Assembly (NCBI GenBank): GCA_003517965.1
Contig: DOZO01000006.1
Span: forward strand, 1 to 28,653
Origin: Desulfobulbaceae bacterium
GTDB taxonomy: Bacteria > Desulfobacterota > Desulfobulbia > Desulfobulbales > Desulfurivibrionaceae
Length of the DNA: 28,653 nt
Reading direction: 5' to 3'
The position numbers were made by a program, and so were the translations under genes. Of this stretch, positions 7,151 through 14,267 are shown piece by piece. The notes below the pieces were generated by a model. The model was not told the origin of the DNA and did not search any database. It was given only the letters and a program-made list of their open reading frames with translations. Positions within the stretch are counted from its first letter, which is position 1. Every line of letters starts with the position of its first letter.

Positions 7151-8892
7151 GGGGTCTTTCCCTTAACGACTTTATCAAAAAATTGATCTGCCGTTTTTGG
7201 AGCGAGAGTCTTGAGGCGGCTGTAAACCTCCATTACTTGGTCGGTCTGACCAGATTGTCGGTAAACAATTCCCAAATGGAGCCACGCCATGACGTCTTGC
7301 GGGTCAAGACGAACAGCCTGCTGAAATGCATTGATGGCCTTGATATTCTGGTCAGAGACGAAGTAACAAAGTCCTAAATTGTGCCACGCGGCTGCAAATT
7401 CCTGGTTAAACTGCACTGCCTGTTGATAGGCCTCGATAGCTTTGGCGACCTGGCCAGATTTTCCGTAGGCACTTCCCAAGTTGTACCACGCCCCGACATC
7501 TTCGGGGTTGATACGCACCGCCTGCTGATAGGCCTCGATGGCCTTGTCGTTTTGGTCTAATTTTCGGTAGGCAACTCCCAAATTAAACCACGCATCGGCT
7601 TTCTCTGGGTTGACTCGCACTGTCTGTTGGTATGCCTTGATTTCCTCGTCAGTCTGTCCGGTTTTCCCGTATGTATGGCCCAAGTTGTACCATGCCCCAG
7701 CAAATTTCGGACTGACTCGCACCGCCTGTTGATATGCCTCGATAGCCTTGGCGAGCTGGCCAAGTTTGCCGTAGGCAAAGCCCATGTTGTCCCACGCTTT
7801 TGCATCTTCTGGATTGATATGCACCGCCTGCTGATAGGCCTCAATGGCTTTGTCGAACTGACCCAGTTCCACATAGGTAACGCCCATATTTCCCCATGCA
7901 GCGGCCAATTTCAGGTTAACTTGCACTGCTTGCTGGTAGGCCTCAATGGCTTTGGTGAATTGACCAAGTTTAGAGTAAGTAACGCCTATGTTGTTCCATG
8001 CCTCGGCAAATTTCGGACTGACTCGCACCGCCTGTTGATATGCCTCGATAGCCTTGGCGAGCTGGTTGGATTGTTCATATGCAAGGCCTAAGTAAAACCA
8101 AGCCGTTGCGTTGCCAGGCTCAGCTTTAGCCCAGCGAAGCACGTGATCCTCCAGGCCCGCCCAATCTCTTTTTTCAAACAACGCGAACGCCTTGTTGATC
8201 CAGTCGGTGGTGGTGGGCGGGCTGGCCTTCGGAGCGGAGATTCCCCGCGCGGTCTTTTTTGAGTTGGAGGCAACCTGATGTCGTTTAGGCAGCTCCTTGA
8301 TCCATTCCACCGGAACCGCGAAGTTGAGTTGCTGGCCCTCGGTCAGGTAAAAGGTGGGCAGCCCGATCAGTCGGCCTTCGTCGTCAAAGAGGCCGCCGCC
8401 GCTGGAACCGGGGGAGATGGGAGCCGTGATCTGTAGGTACTGGCCGCCATCTACTGGTCGCAGACTGGAGACAATTCCATTGGACAAGGTCAAAGCCAGC
8501 CCCTGAGGTGTTCCCACCGCGTAGACCTGCTGGCCTACCTTGAGCCGGTTGGTGGTCCCCAGCACGGCGGACGGGGCATGAAGTCCGTTCACCGTCAGGG
8601 TACAAATATCCCGGTCCCAGTCGGTCTGGTGCGGGCTTGCAGGGTATTCTTTTTTCCGATACTCCACCTTCATGGAGGTGGCACCTTTGATCACATGGCA
8701 GTTGGTGACAATCAGGCCATCGGCCAGAGCAACCCCGCTGCCTATCCCCATATCCTTGCCTTTGGCATCGTAAGTTTTTACCACGACGATACTGGGGGAG
8801 ACCGATTCAAACACCTCGCTGGCGGTCTTTGCCTGCACCTGCATCGCGCAAGACAACCCCAGGGCCAACAAAATACCCGCTCTTTTTTTCAT
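7147..8892 (-). CDS. Exported trypsin-like (S1C/HtrA-type) serine protease with nine TPR units
   Basis: A 581-aa protein. A signal peptide (residues 1-21) precedes a trypsin-fold domain with catalytic H66 (IVTNCHVIKG), D95 (DWDRDICTL) and S164 (SPGSSGGGLF). No PDZ domain is seen. After a linker rich in S, K and P come nine 34-residue TPR units built on AW.N.G..Y...GQ..KAIEAYQQAV. The last unit is the most divergent. It should cleave misfolded or specific envelope proteins, with the TPR superhelix binding partners or substrate. The start at 8892 has GGGAG just upstream; two earlier in-frame ATGs are less well placed. It overlaps the next gene by ATGA. It is the central gene of the exported-protein cluster. 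Confidence 0.93.
   Translation of the reverse strand: MKKRAGILLALGLSCAMQVQAKTASEVFESVSPSIVVVKTYDAKGKDMGIGSGVALADGLIVTNCHVIKGATSMKVEYRKKEYPASPHQTDWDRDICTLTVNGLHAPSAVLGTTNRLKVGQQVYAVGTPQGLALTLSNGIVSSLRPVDGGQYLQITAPISPGSSGGGLFDDEGRLIGLPTFYLTEGQQLNFAVPVEWIKELPKRHQVASNSKKTARGISAPKASPPTTTDWINKAFALFEKRDWAGLEDHVLRWAKAEPGNATAWFYLGLAYEQSNQLAKAIEAYQQAVRVSPKFAEAWNNIGVTYSKLGQFTKAIEAYQQAVQVNLKLAAAWGNMGVTYVELGQFDKAIEAYQQAVHINPEDAKAWDNMGFAYGKLGQLAKAIEAYQQAVRVSPKFAGAWYNLGHTYGKTGQTDEEIKAYQQTVRVNPEKADAWFNLGVAYRKLDQNDKAIEAYQQAVRINPEDVGAWYNLGSAYGKSGQVAKAIEAYQQAVQFNQEFAAAWHNLGLCYFVSDQNIKAINAFQQAVRLDPQDVMAWLHLGIVYRQSGQTDQVMEVYSRLKTLAPKTADQFFDKVVKGKTP
7180..8114 (-). repeat. Nine in-frame 102-bp repeats encoding TPR units
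   Basis: The TPR part of the protease gene is a near-tandem array with a 102-bp period (34 codons). Several units share long identical stretches around the AIEAYQQAV codons. One pair (the units encoding VRVSPKFAEAWNN and VRVSPKFAGAWYN) is almost identical, indicating recent unit duplication. Such arrays can change unit number by recombination. Confidence 0.85.
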
Positions 8893-8905
8893 CTTCACTC
8901 CCATA

Positions 8906-9124
8906 TCATTTCTTGCCAAAATCAACTTCAATGGCATTGCTGGATGTGACACAATCGGCACGGGTCTGGTCAGGAAGAACCACATCGGCTTGTCCGCCGA
9001 GCTCCCTGCACCATGCCCCCTGGTAGTGCTTTTCAGGGAAGGGAAAGGCGGTGGTTGGGAGAAGGAATAATGTTAGGGGAATAACTATTCGCTTAATCCA
9101 GACTGTTTGGCACAATTCGACCAT
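8906..9124 (-). CDS. Truncated small exported protein, conserved motif cut after DFGKK
   Basis: A 72-aa product with a hydrophobic N-terminus (IVIPLTLFLLPTTAFPFP). The core has EKHYQGAWC, GGQADVVLPDQTRADCVT and SNAIEVDFGKK. From memory of the family, homologues share the QxxWC...G...E..L.D.TRVDCLT..AIEFDFA.KW pattern. They continue with a GQ-LYYA helix and a nuclease-like C-terminal half. Here the frame stops exactly where KW should follow, and 14 bases later the protease gene begins. The product is therefore probably truncated. It overlaps the upstream lipoprotein gene by 32 bases. The start at 9124 has GAGG nine bases upstream; a later TTG is possible. Confidence 0.65.
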   Translation of the reverse strand: MVELCQTVWIKRIVIPLTLFLLPTTAFPFPEKHYQGAWCRELGGQADVVLPDQTRADCVTSSNAIEVDFGKK

Positions 9125-9440
9125 CCTTTATTTCCTCATATCCCTCGCCAAACATGCACGATTTAAAAAGCCTATTTTTGTCGGCCGCAGCACGCATCCC
9201 GCTACCCATGTTCCATCCTTTGGCGAATGATGCCATTGGGTCGTAGCTACTTGGCTGCGCTGATGGGTATGCTGGCATTATTTGTTGTTGCCCGGACGAT
9301 GAGCTGGCCATTGCCCAACATCGAGCTTGATCCCGATAATAATCTTGTTCAGTTTTGGTGTCGTGGAACCAAACTGTTTTCTGTGTCGCGCATCCTGAGC
9401 AGGACAAGAGAACAGCCAGCGATAAAACGATTTTATTCAT
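9093..9440 (-). CDS. Lipoprotein, paralogue A (GWNMGS family)
   Basis: A 115-aa protein with a lipoprotein signal (LSLAVLLSCSGCATQ; acylated Cys expected in SGC). The mature part contains TEQDYYRDQARCWAMA, a Q/P/S-rich linker, FAKGWNMGSGMRAAADKNRLFKSCMFGEGYE. The same layout occurs in the product of 9667-9993, so these are paralogues. The two conserved mature cysteines may form a disulfide. The ATG at 9440 overlaps the previous stop (TGATG). The family is common next to small exported proteins but has no known function. Confidence 0.82.
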   Translation of the reverse strand: MNKIVLSLAVLLSCSGCATQKTVWFHDTKTEQDYYRDQARCWAMASSSSGQQQIMPAYPSAQPSSYDPMASFAKGWNMGSGMRAAADKNRLFKSCMFGEGYEEIKDGRIVPNSLD

Positions 9441-9652
9441 CACCTTTCCCCTTTACCATAAGACTGATTATAGGCCGGAGGGTTGGTGTTGGCTGGAATA
9501 GTTGTCGTTGCGGTATTGGTTCGACTCACTCCGATAGTGTGGCTGGCGTAGGTGCCGTCGCGCCGGGTGTAGCCCCGGACGTAATCGGCGGCGAAGGCTG
9601 CGGTGGCGGTGAGCGCGGTTGCTACTGTGAGTAAAACGGCTGCTCTTTTCAT
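9440..9652 (-). CDS. Small exported GYTRRDGTY protein, copy 2, with an internal frame-shifted segment
   Basis: A 70-aa protein with a signal peptide ending AFAADY and the VRGYTRRDGTYAS motif shared with copy 1 at 6198-6464. After YAS the two proteins diverge, yet the DNA still aligns. Relative to copy 1 the gene lacks one base near 9532 and five more near 9485. About 17 codons are therefore read in another frame before NTNPPAYN restores the family frame. In the unused frame the middle reads HYRSESNQYRNDNYSSQ, close to copy 1. The protein still ends cleanly and overlaps the next gene. Whether it works is unclear. Confidence 0.72.
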   Translation of the reverse strand: MKRAAVLLTVATALTATAAFAADYVRGYTRRDGTYASHTIGVSRTNTATTTIPANTNPPAYNQSYGKGER

Positions 9653-9666
9653 GGCTTGTTTCTCCT

Positions 9667-9993
9667 TTATTCTGGTTGCCTACTGGCTGCCTTTTCCCAC
9701 CCCTGGCCCATCATGCACTCATCAAAGATGAGTTGTCGGTCGGTAGCCGCCCCCATTGCGCTACCCATATTCCACCCCCGCGCAAAAGACCCGAATACAT
9801 CCCCGGATGCCGGGGTATATCCTATCTGCGCCTGCTGACTCCCCGCGCTCCCGGCCATAGCCCTACACTTGGAAGAGTCGGCGTAGTAATCTTCTGCTCG
9901 GTTTTTTGCGGGGTGCCCCCACCGGGTAATTGGCTTGGCGCACCCAGAGAGAACGATGGCTACTCCGATTAACAGCATGGTTGTTTTTTGCAC
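9667..9993 (-). CDS. Lipoprotein, paralogue B (GWNMGS family), first gene of the exported cluster
   Basis: A 108-aa protein starting at GTG 9993, chosen because AAGGAG lies eight bases upstream; an ATG 15 bases later is the alternative. The lipobox is IVLSGCAKP. The mature part carries NRAEDYYADSSKCRAMAG, FARGWNMGSAMGAATDRQ, LIFDECMMGQGWE. The same Cys pair and GWNMGS core are seen in paralogue A, so it is a duplicate. It heads the run of eight exported-protein genes. Confidence 0.82.
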   Translation of the reverse strand: MQKTTMLLIGVAIVLSGCAKPITRWGHPAKNRAEDYYADSSKCRAMAGSAGSQQAQIGYTPASGDVFGSFARGWNMGSAMGAATDRQLIFDECMMGQGWEKAASRQPE

Positions 9994-10344
9994 AATCTGA
10001 GCTCCTTTTTTTGGAATGCTTCCGCGCGACCGTGTGCCACCAGTAATAATGCAAATTAAACAAATGGTTCTTTTGCCCAAATTGCCCTCCCCCTCATTGA
10101 ACATTCCTTGCCATCTGCCGGACCACCCCGCAGATCGTTACGTCCTGCACGGTAATGTTGCCACCCCCTCTGCGAAAGACGAATTCTTTTTAAGGCTGTA
10201 AAATCAGAACACGATATACACCCCTGAAATGGCCCCTATATGCCTACCTGTATTTTACCCTTTACCCCTCAAGCATTATCGGCCACCCGCCGATCTTCGC
10301 GGATGCTCCACGGATTACGCCACAATTGCGGTTCTGGTACCATC
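9994..10344 (-). other. 350-bp gap with a possible repressor C-terminal remnant
   Basis: No intact gene is seen here. On the minus strand, 10094-10189 reads without a start codon and includes NITVQDVTICGVVRQMARNV before a stop. This resembles the last strand and tail of LexA/phage-repressor S24 peptidase domains (a ...ICGVVRQ... ending). It could be the end of a lost regulator. The promoter for the exported-protein run should lie here but I could not place it with confidence. Confidence 0.3.
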
Positions 10345-10716
10345 TCACAAAACTTCCTCTTCCTGTAGCATTTTTTCAAAGAGATAGACGCGCCACGGAT
10401 GCCGGTTGCCGGGCGCGGTTCTTACCTTGGCGGTGCGGACATTGTGATCCGGTCTTAAATACTGAAAAACGATCTCCCAGGACGGGTCATAATCGGCAAG
10501 CAACCTGGCTGAATCAGGGTCGGGGCAGCCAGTCTCATAAACCACATAGCGCAGATCAACATGGTCGGCGAGGATGTCGCCGGTGTTTTCAAGCCGCTCC
10601 AGGCATACCGCCCCCCGACCATTGTTCTTGTGGTTCTCGAAAGCAAAGAGGGCGATCTGTTCCCAGCCGGTCGCAAGGATGCTGTCGAAATCCTTGTCAG
10701 ATATGGTCGTGTCCAT
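10345..10716 (-). CDS. Hypothetical protein
   Basis: A 123-aa cytoplasmic-looking protein starting MDTTISDKDFDS, with GGAGG upstream of the ATG at 10716. It is acidic and contains WEQIALFAFENHKNNGRGAV and later YDPSWEIVFQYLRPDHNV. I do not recognise the family. It is divergent from the XRE regulator at 10876 and shares a 159-bp intergenic region with it that contains a palindrome over a consensus -10 box. Regulation by that XRE protein is therefore plausible. Confidence 0.65.
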   Translation of the reverse strand: MDTTISDKDFDSILATGWEQIALFAFENHKNNGRGAVCLERLENTGDILADHVDLRYVVYETGCPDPDSARLLADYDPSWEIVFQYLRPDHNVRTAKVRTAPGNRHPWRVYLFEKMLQEEEVL

Positions 10717-10789
10717 TTCCTCTGTCCTCCGTGACTGTCCGTTCCGGTGTTTACGGTGCCTGTGCGAATCAGGAAACACCGGCTATCAT

Positions 10790-10806
10790 CACACATTATA
10801 GGTGTG
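10790..10806. promoter_or_regulatory. Palindrome CACAC-N7-GTGTG over a TATAAT box
   Basis: In the divergent intergenic region the inverted repeat CACAC/GTGTG, with a seven-base centre, covers a perfect minus-strand TATAAT (10800-10795). That box could serve the gene ending at 10345. The -35 element is weak. An XRE dimer from the neighbouring gene could bind such a site and repress. This is inference from position and symmetry. Confidence 0.35.
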
Positions 10807-10875
10807 TTTTCAAGAGACAATTAATACTCGGTTCATGTTGTGGTTTACCCGTGCGCTGGTCTGTATATTGGCTGC

Positions 10876-11247
10876 ATGTCGAAGAATATTATTACAAGCA
10901 CCGAAATCGGCGCCGTTATCCGCAGTCACCGGCAAGCCCTTGGTCTTTCCCAGGAACAACTGGCGGAGAAGGTGGGCGTTTCCTATCAGCAGGTGCAGCG
11001 TTACGAAAACGGAATGACCACCCTCAATGTGGAAAACATGCAGCGGATCGCTCGCGCCCTGGATGTTTCGCCCGCCTCTTTTTTTACTGCCCAGGAAGTT
11101 CACGCCGCGCCTACCCCAGACGATCCCAACCGTAATGCCGACGAAAAGACCGTCCTACGGCTCTTCAAAAAACTGCCCACTGCCGCTGACAAAAAGTTGG
11201 TCATCAGCGTCATTCGCCGATTCAGCAAAAAGTTCCCAACCAAGTAA
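10876..11247 (+). CDS. XRE-family transcriptional regulator
   Basis: A 123-aa protein with an N-terminal HTH_3 domain: EIGAVIRSHRQALGLSQEQL, then AEKVGVSYQQVQRYENG, then NVENMQRIARALDVSPASFF, residues about 9-67. A C-terminal tail TVLRLFKKLPTAADKKLVIS follows. The layout is that of phage and mobile-element repressors. The ATG at 10876 begins the family-typical N-terminus; a TATATT lies seven bases upstream, so the message may be nearly leaderless. It probably represses itself and the divergent gene. The domain is certain; the targets are inferred. Confidence 0.9.
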   Translation: MSKNIITSTEIGAVIRSHRQALGLSQEQLAEKVGVSYQQVQRYENGMTTLNVENMQRIARALDVSPASFFTAQEVHAAPTPDDPNRNADEKTVLRLFKKLPTAADKKLVISVIRRFSKKFPTK

Positions 11248-11436
11248 CAGGAACTGGCGACTTCGGTCCGCCAATTCTTTCCGAACCATCCGCACTGGAT
11301 CGCTTGCCAGCCTCAGGATTGCGCCCATATCAAAAGACTATGCCCGCGTGCCGAACAGTGGATTTTTCTTACGGCCTGTTGTAGGCTATACCCCCTGAAA
11401 CCTACCGACTCAATTCAATAAATAGGGGAATTTTTG
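11248..11436 (+). other. Short gap with an unstarted Cys-rich reading frame
   Basis: Immediately after the XRE stop codon the same frame reads on for about 57 codons (QELATSVRQFFPNHPHWI, then CQPQDCAHIKRLCPRAEQ) without a start codon. It may be chance or the tail of a lost gene. The AGGGGA ribosome site of the next gene lies at its end. Confidence 0.25.
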
Positions 11437-12078
11437 ATGTGGCCATTCACCCGCAAGCTCAGACAACGATCAGCGGCTGTCAGCCAGCAACCCCCAGTTG
11501 TGGGAATTATCGCCGCCCGGGGGCTGCACGACTTGTCAAAAAATGACGCCGAACTTCGCGTCTGGCTGCCGGAAGAGGGGAGGGCCGCCCTTGACGCCAT
11601 TGCTGATCGTCTGGATGTGGTGCGAGCCAAATATCTGCGGGAGTTTCTGGTGACTTACCTTTACGGCCTCCACGAATTGCTGAAAATGCAGACCGAACAG
11701 ACCGGCTTGTATTATGTGCCGCCGCCATCGAACGAGCCACCGCTGCCACTTTACTCAAGGGCACGCACTGAGGAGTGCATTCCCGGCCTCGGCAAAAATA
11801 TCGTCCCGCTCAAGCTGTATCTGCCGCAACGCATGAAAGATGACCTGCAAACCTTGGGAGACCGGGCCGGTGTCCCGCTATCCCAATTCGTGCGGGAGGT
11901 GCTGGTCGCCCATTTTTTTGGGCAAGCCTTCTGGCCGGACCGGCTGCGTAACTGGTTTGAGGATCAGGAGCGGGTTGTCGTCGAATTGGAGCAGGGTGTA
12001 CGAGAGGCAGAAATTTTCCATCCGGAAAAGGAAAGCTGTCCAGACGAAAGTGACCGAGTAATAGTAGAAAGGTGGTAA
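11437..12078 (+). CDS. Protein with two ribbon-helix-helix-like repeats
   Basis: A 213-aa protein I do not recognise by name. It contains two similar blocks. The first is ELRVWLPEEGRAALDAIADR, then LDVVRAKYLREFLVTYLYG. The second is PLKLYLPQRMKDDLQTLGDR, then AGVPLSQFVREVLVAHFFG. Each has a strand, two helices and an xSQFVRE-type second helix, as in ribbon-helix-helix DNA-binding domains. A single chain carrying both would act as a built-in dimer, as in VirC2. The start is the ATG at 11437 with AGGGGA upstream. The location in a mobile element fits a role in partition, transfer or repression. This is inference from motif layout. Confidence 0.7.
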   Translation: MWPFTRKLRQRSAAVSQQPPVVGIIAARGLHDLSKNDAELRVWLPEEGRAALDAIADRLDVVRAKYLREFLVTYLYGLHELLKMQTEQTGLYYVPPPSNEPPLPLYSRARTEECIPGLGKNIVPLKLYLPQRMKDDLQTLGDRAGVPLSQFVREVLVAHFFGQAFWPDRLRNWFEDQERVVVELEQGVREAEIFHPEKESCPDESDRVIVERW

Positions 12079-12108
12079 TCTGCGTAATCTGCCTGCCACA
12101 GCAGCAAA

Positions 12109-12290
12109 CTACAGAACCTCTATATCATTTTCAGTGAAGAAGCCCCCCGCCCCCTGGTAATCATCCAAGCCAGCGCAGGACATTGTAGGTATGGTCGAAT
12201 TGGAACTGGCGTCTTGTAGACCTGTTCGCCGTACCGGATAAGGGCATTTCTGAAACTGTGCAGGTTAAAGTACGGCAGGCCAGCGACGGC
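12109..12290 (-). pseudogene. Remnants of an integrase-like gene and another mobile gene
   Basis: The minus strand has no intact frame but three recognisable pieces. Around 12279-12205 it reads PYFNLHSFRNALIRYGEQ followed by VYKTP, like the HxxR segment of tyrosine recombinases. In a second frame, about 12222-12170, it reads FDHTYNVLRWLG. In a third, down to a stop at 12109, it reads LDDYQGAGGFFTENDIEVL. At least two frameshifts separate them. I take this as decayed coding sequence. Confidence 0.4.
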
Positions 12291-12518
12291 AAGGCATTAC
12301 GGAATATGGTGCGGTGCGGATATGGGTGGCGATATTTCAATGATTTCGGCGCATTAATAGTCGGCTCGCTGTGACGTTTTACTCCCTTTAAAAAAGCAAA
12401 ATATTTACGCTTGATCCTTTCATTGGGCGGGTTGTGTTTCCTCTTGCCTGTTTGACAGGCAGCAATGTAATATTAATCCAGCAACAAACTATCACTCAGC
12501 TTGCCGGGAGGTTTGGCC
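12291..12518. other. Gap without a recognisable gene
   Basis: Nothing coding is convincing here. A TTGACA hexamer lies at 12452-12457, but no good -10 box follows at 16-18 bp. It could contribute to a promoter for the small plus-strand genes that follow. Confidence 0.3.
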
Positions 12519-12710
12519 GTGAAAAACTTGAAACCTTCCTCTACGAGTTTAACCCCGCCGGAAGAATCGAAGCCCTTACCGAAAAAGAAGGCTGGTTCAT
12601 CCTCCGACAATCTTCGCTTGACTCCCTCCGAGATCGAATCCTTGCGGACGCACGGGAAGCAGGTATCAGCCCAAGCGCGTGGCAAGTTCAAACATCTTTT
12701 TCAAGATTAG
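12519..12710 (+). CDS. Small Lys/Ser-rich protein
   Basis: A 63-aa product starting at GTG 12519, with GGGAGG seven to eight bases upstream. It has a low-complexity basic linker (PPEESKPLPKKKAGSSS) followed by a helix LTPSEIESLRTHGKQVSAQA. Composition and layout look like a real mobile-element accessory protein. I prefer it to the longer overlapping frame starting at 12434, which has no ribosome site and shadow-like composition. Function unknown. Confidence 0.5.
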   Translation: MKNLKPSSTSLTPPEESKPLPKKKAGSSSDNLRLTPSEIESLRTHGKQVSAQARGKFKHLFQD

Positions 12711-12794
12711 CTGATCAAGAAGAAGCTACGAAAAGCCCCTATAGTGGGGACGCGTTTACCGATGGAGAAACCCTTGGCCTAATAAAGGTGCACT

Positions 12795-12995
12795 ATGGAC
12801 AGGCTGACCTTGCGGGAGAGATGGCAGAAAGGATTGGCGGTGAGATCGCAGTCGTCCCATGGCATATGCCTGACTCCCTGGTTAGACATGATCGAAAATG
12901 GAGAGTTGTCAAAGGAGGAAAGCCAAAAAGCCATTTCGAGCTTGCTGAAAGGATCGCAACTCCTCTTTGGCAAAAAAATAGACTCCACCCCTTAA
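12795..12995 (+). CDS. Small protein, unknown
   Basis: A 66-aa product starting MDRLTLRERWQKGLAV, with AAAGG six bases before the ATG. It is basic and helical, containing WLDMIENGELSKEESQKAIS. It lies in the same frame as the previous small gene and 84 bp after it, so the two may form an operon. No family recognised. A longer frame overlaps it on the same strand, so support is moderate. Confidence 0.45.
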   Translation: MDRLTLRERWQKGLAVRSQSSHGICLTPWLDMIENGELSKEESQKAISSLLKGSQLLFGKKIDSTP

Positions 12996-13704
12996 TAAAC
13001 CACAAGGCTTATATGTTAGTATCGTTGCGGTATCAGGACAAACAAAAAAAGCCGCCGATGGTTCCAGTCCAGAGGGCTCCAATTGCCCAAGGAGGGAAGC
13101 AGCAACGACTTTAAGCCGATGGGGGATGCTTTGGCCCCTGCTGCGCAATCACAGACCGTTGACCACGGCGGTCAACCTGCCTTCGCTGGTGAATCTGTTA
13201 CAAAGTCCGTCCAGACCACCCTCAACGCCGAGCAGAAAGCAATAACTGTAATTTTTGGGAAGGGGCACCGACCCTTCATTCCTCGCAAGGAACCCCTAAT
13301 GCAATCTCGGGCCAAGGCACTTCTTCAGGGCTTTTTGAGACGTTCGCAGGGCATCTTCTGTTTCCGGGGAACAGAACCATTTCGCGGGTAAGTCCCAAAA
13401 TGAATTTGGAGAGACTGCCCCAACCGCACATGCCAAAGCAGCTTTTAACCAGTACTGTAATTACCCTCTATTCAAACAGGAAAAAGCGGTGCACGGTTAG
13501 GTAGCGGTCACAATGCCGCTCTGGGAACTTCCCCCATCCAAACCCGTAACACCGCAAATTGACAAGAAAAACCGTCCACTAACGTATGACGGCTTAGACA
13601 TGATGCCAAAGGTGTGTGAGAGGCATAGAAAAAGCCACCGGGATTCTTGGGGAGCGCCTACTCTCATCGGAGCAGAAAGGTCGTACCAAGCCAGAAGTAG
13701 TTTC
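12996..13704 (+). other. 700-bp stretch of broken plus-strand reading frames
   Basis: No intact gene of convincing quality. Protein-like stretches occur in changing plus-strand frames. Examples are GLYVSIVAVSGQTKKAADGS near 13010, SGLFETFAGHLLFPGNRTIS near 13325, FAGKSQNEFGETAPTAHAKA near 13380, SGARLGSGHNAALGTSPI near 13480 and GILGERLLSSEQKGRTKPEV near 13640. They are joined by stops and frameshifts. This could be a decayed Ser/Gly/Asn-rich gene of the element, or chance. Confidence 0.3.
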
Positions 13705-14267
13705 TTATGATAAATTATCACCGGATGGCGGCAATGTCAAGAATGATGGCCTTGGATGACTTGCTTTTTCTAAGAGATGCTGTACACTTTCATTATAGGA
13801 GTGCGGCGGACTGAGAACAGCTTCGGACGTATGGCAGGGGGAAACTGCATCGGTCTTTTCAGATGGTCGCTTCCATGCTGTTTTGAACTGCATGGAACCT
13901 CCTCCCGACGGGACGATCTCGGCAATGACGAGCGTCCCGTTTATTTTTTTCTCGAACAACACCGATTGCTTTCCCGCCTGTGTCGTCCCCACCATAATCC
14001 GCGTTGGTTCGCCAAGAACTATCAGGAGCAACTTCAGGTCGTTCGTTGTAATCTCTTCTTGCGGCGGGGTTCTCCGGGCTTCGGCTGCTTGATCCCCATG
14101 ATCTTTTAAGCTATGGGCAATATCATTCGCCACCAGTTCAAAGCTCGCGTCATTAACCTTCACACCTGTCAGTGCCCTGATCCTGGCAGCCACCTTCCCA
14201 CGCCAATTCAGGGCGTAACCGTTATTGTCGCCATCGGTTTTTCAGTTGCCTTTGTCGCCATCTTCAT
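13705..14267 (-). pseudogene. Frameshifted gene, possible phage-type PBECR nuclease domain
   Basis: The ATG at 14267 overlaps the previous stop (ATGA) and reads MKMATKATEK, but that frame ends after 19 codons. One extra A in the A5 run (T5 at 14238-14242 on the plus strand) would join it to a long frame. That frame reads TDGDNNGYALNWRGKVAARI, then later LLLIVLGEPTRIMVGTTQAG, LFEKKINGTLVIAEIVPSGG and FKTAWKRPS, stopping at 13705. The central part resembles the small beta-rich nuclease-like (PBECR) domains attached to phage head proteins. That is a weak family guess. A GTG at 14193 could start a shorter protein. Either a true lesion or a sequencing error in the homopolymer. Confidence 0.55.

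Noticed and set aside
7180..8114. CRISPR-like or noncoding tandem repeat
   Set aside because: The 102-bp period is in frame and encodes TPR units of 34 residues.
10326..11135. 269-aa plus-strand frame
   Set aside because: Overlaps the hypothetical gene and the XRE regulator in other frames; rich in Arg/Pro/Cys as shadows often are.
12434..13114. 226-aa plus-strand frame
   Set aside because: No ribosome site at its start and unconvincing composition; two smaller frames with ribosome sites fit better.
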